Shown one piece after another: positions 6,743 through 7,653 of a stretch of 7,653 nt of DNA. The position numbers were made by a program, and so were the translations under genes. Under the pieces are notes generated by a model. The model searched no databases, had not been told where the DNA came from, and worked only from the letters and a program-made list of their open reading frames with translations. Within the stretch, counting starts at the first letter, position 1; every line of letters begins with the position of its first letter. Origin of the DNA: Acidobacteriaceae bacterium (GTDB lineage: Bacteria > Acidobacteriota > Terriglobia > Terriglobales > Acidobacteriaceae); contig PLYW01000226.1 of assembly GCA_003151875.1 (NCBI GenBank), positions 1-7,653 of the forward strand, given 5' to 3'.

Positions 6743-6787
6743 GGCGAGATTGAGCGCAGGTTTCCTGGCCGGGGCAGTTTCGATAGG
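6708..6787. repeat. nested inverted repeats, candidate oriIS of the IS91-family element
   Basis: CGATAGG (6708-6714) and CCTATCG (6717-6723) form a near-perfect palindrome around TC. The second arm also starts a 21-bp arm (6717-6737) that pairs over its whole length with 6767-6787, counting three G-U wobbles on the plus strand, with a 29-nt loop. CGATAGG occurs again at 6781-6787, so the two hairpins are mutually exclusive. Small internal stem CAGG/CCTG at 6757-6767. No T-run follows on either side, so this does not look like an intrinsic terminator. Confidence 0.6.
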
Positions 6788-7061
6788 GTCGTTTGAAGTA
6801 AGTCGCTGGTGTTTGCGACGGACGCGGTCCTCTACCTATGGGATTTCGATCGGCGCCAGATGGATTTTGTGGGTGTTGGATCGCCGAGGTGGGACGAATC
6901 GTGCTATGCGGACTCTGGTTTCGGCGGAAGTGGAGGCCGGAGTGGCGCTTGCAAATGCGCTTCGCGCGGGTCGTGGGCGCAGCCAAAGCGCACACCGGCT
7001 TTTGCGTGCACTAGCACGACCGCGTGGAGGGCAGATAAGGACTTCGCGAGCGGTGAGTCTC
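6788..7061. other. non-coding segment between IS91 transposase stop and its proposed terminus
   Basis: About 270 nt with frames open on both strands but no family signature. It contains a short hairpin GCGC/GCGC on the minus strand near 6959-6969. It is best read as the non-coding 3' portion of the IS91-family element. Confidence 0.45.
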
Positions 7062-7653
7062 TTATGAACTGTCAACACTGCACCTCCTCGGCTGGGCCGG
7101 GGTCAGGCTTGGATGGAAGTAAAGCTGGGCGCGGGTGAGCCGTTCGACAACCAGCATGATGCCGGAGCATGCTGGACAGCGCAGGCTGGGGGGCTCGGGT
7201 GGATCGGCGCATGCCGTTGCGCCGAGCAGAACGCGGCAGCGTTGGAGCGCAGCACTCCGTCTGCGGTTGGCGAATAGTCCAAAGTGGCGGATGCGGACCA
7301 GGCCACCGGGCAGGACGTGAAGGAAAAAGCGGCGCAGGAACTCATGAGCGGAAACAGTCATGACCTTCTTTTTGCCGCCGTGGGCGTAATCTCGCCAACG
7401 GAATGAGACGCTGCCGTTTTCAAAAGCCACGATCCGATGGTTGGAGATGGCGACGCGGTGGGTGTAGCGGGCCAGGTAGTTGAGTACATGTTCGGTTCCG
7501 CCGAAGGGCGGCTTCGCGTAAACGACCCAGTCGGTTTGGAAAAGCTGCCGGAGGAAACGGGAGAAACAGCCGGGAGCGGCCAGATGCTGTTGTGAGCCAT
7601 GAAACTGAAGCTTGCCTTGCGCGAAGTGTTGCTTCAGTCCAGCGACGAACTTG
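7062..7653 (-). CDS. IS91-family transposase, C-terminal part (N-terminus outside window)
   Basis: The last 196 codons of a Y2 HUH transposase, in frame from 7652 to the TAA at 7064-7062. Visible family landmarks are QGKLQFHGSQQHLA near the left edge, FQTDWVVYAKPPFGG, then HVLNYLARYTHRVAISNHRI with the YxxxY tyrosine pair (Y59 and Y63 of the visible part) that nicks DNA in rolling-circle transposition. SVSFRWRDYAHGGKKKVM and FLRRFFLHVLPGGLVRIRHFG follow, and a CPAC motif near the C-terminus may bind metal. The upstream HUH motif lies outside the window. The visible frame has no stop or shift, so nothing here suggests decay. A search tool may begin this CDS at an internal GTG (7430); the protein homology clearly extends further upstream. 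Confidence 0.92.
   Translation of the reverse strand, partial: KFVAGLKQHFAQGKLQFHGSQQHLAAPGCFSRFLRQLFQTDWVVYAKPPFGGTEHVLNYLARYTHRVAISNHRIVAFENGSVSFRWRDYAHGGKKKVMTVSAHEFLRRFFLHVLPGGLVRIRHFGLFANRRRSAALQRCRVLLGATACADPPEPPSLRCPACSGIMLVVERLTRAQLYFHPSLTPAQPRRCSVDSS

Larger units (their letters stand above)
6702..7653 (-). mobile_element. 3' part of an IS91-family (HUH/Y2) transposon, cut by the window edge
   Basis: The transposase reading frame enters from the right edge and stops at 7062. Beyond it, about 360 nt of non-coding DNA leads to a nested inverted-repeat region (6708-6787) and then a GTTC tetranucleotide on the minus strand (6698-6701). IS91-family elements end at an oriIS with hairpin structure next to a GTTC or CTTG tetranucleotide, so 6702 is proposed as the terminus. 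Family membership is well supported by the protein; the exact end is an inference. Confidence 0.65.

Noticed and set aside
7358..7600. 80-codon minus-strand ORF with its own ATG
   Set aside because: Out-of-frame shadow; the IS91 transposase frame with the YxxxY motif covers the same bases.
1..7653. CRISPR arrays, tRNA or rRNA genes
   Set aside because: No regularly spaced direct repeats and no cloverleaf or rRNA-like sequence seen on either strand.

Overview
The window looks like a piece of a chromosome from an Acidobacteriota-type bacterium (Terriglobia-like). This is inferred mainly from the large membrane-anchored Ser/Thr kinase, whose kinase, TM, TolB/FlgO-like and TPR layout and C-terminal wording are typical of soil Acidobacteria, together with the GC-rich coding style. 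Every confident gene lies on the minus strand, and the genes are separated by wide intergenic gaps rather than packed into operons.

Layout. Positions 1-162 are flanking DNA with at most a weak partial ORF. About 163-1570 is an apparently intact IS110-family element of the IS1111 group: one DEDD transposase (477-1505), 12-bp subterminal inverted repeats (166-177 and 1552-1563), and a roughly 300-nt structured non-coding segment downstream of the transposase, where this group encodes its bridge RNA (seekRNA). Positions 1571-1960 hold no convincing gene but carry one copy of a diverged dispersed repeat. Positions 1961-4783 encode the 940-aa receptor-like Ser/Thr kinase. Positions 5011-5400 encode a small four-TM membrane protein resembling the DUF6632 family. 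Positions 5401-6044 are a long gene-poor gap containing the second repeat copy, which has an additional insert with a hairpin.

The most interesting locus is 6045-6536, an OsmC/Ohr-like protein whose reading frame is interrupted once by TGA, exactly where the family has its reactive cysteine. Protein-like sequence continues in the same frame for 95 more codons, including the second conserved Cys in a CPVYRSL motif. A perfect 6-bp hairpin with a G in the second loop position lies 25 nt after the TGA, which fits a bacterial SECIS element. The best reading is a selenoprotein OsmC (Sec68/Cys138) that an automatic annotator would split into two ORFs or call a pseudogene.

The right end (about 6702-7653) is the 3' part of an IS91-family (HUH, Y2) transposon, with the YxxxY tyrosine motif visible and the coding region running off the window. 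A strong nested inverted-repeat region at 6708-6787, next to a GTTC tetranucleotide on the minus strand, is a plausible oriIS terminus. The two mobile elements flank a short host segment of signalling and stress genes. No operon or dedicated multi-gene system is evident; the kinase, membrane protein and OsmC protein appear to be independent transcription units.
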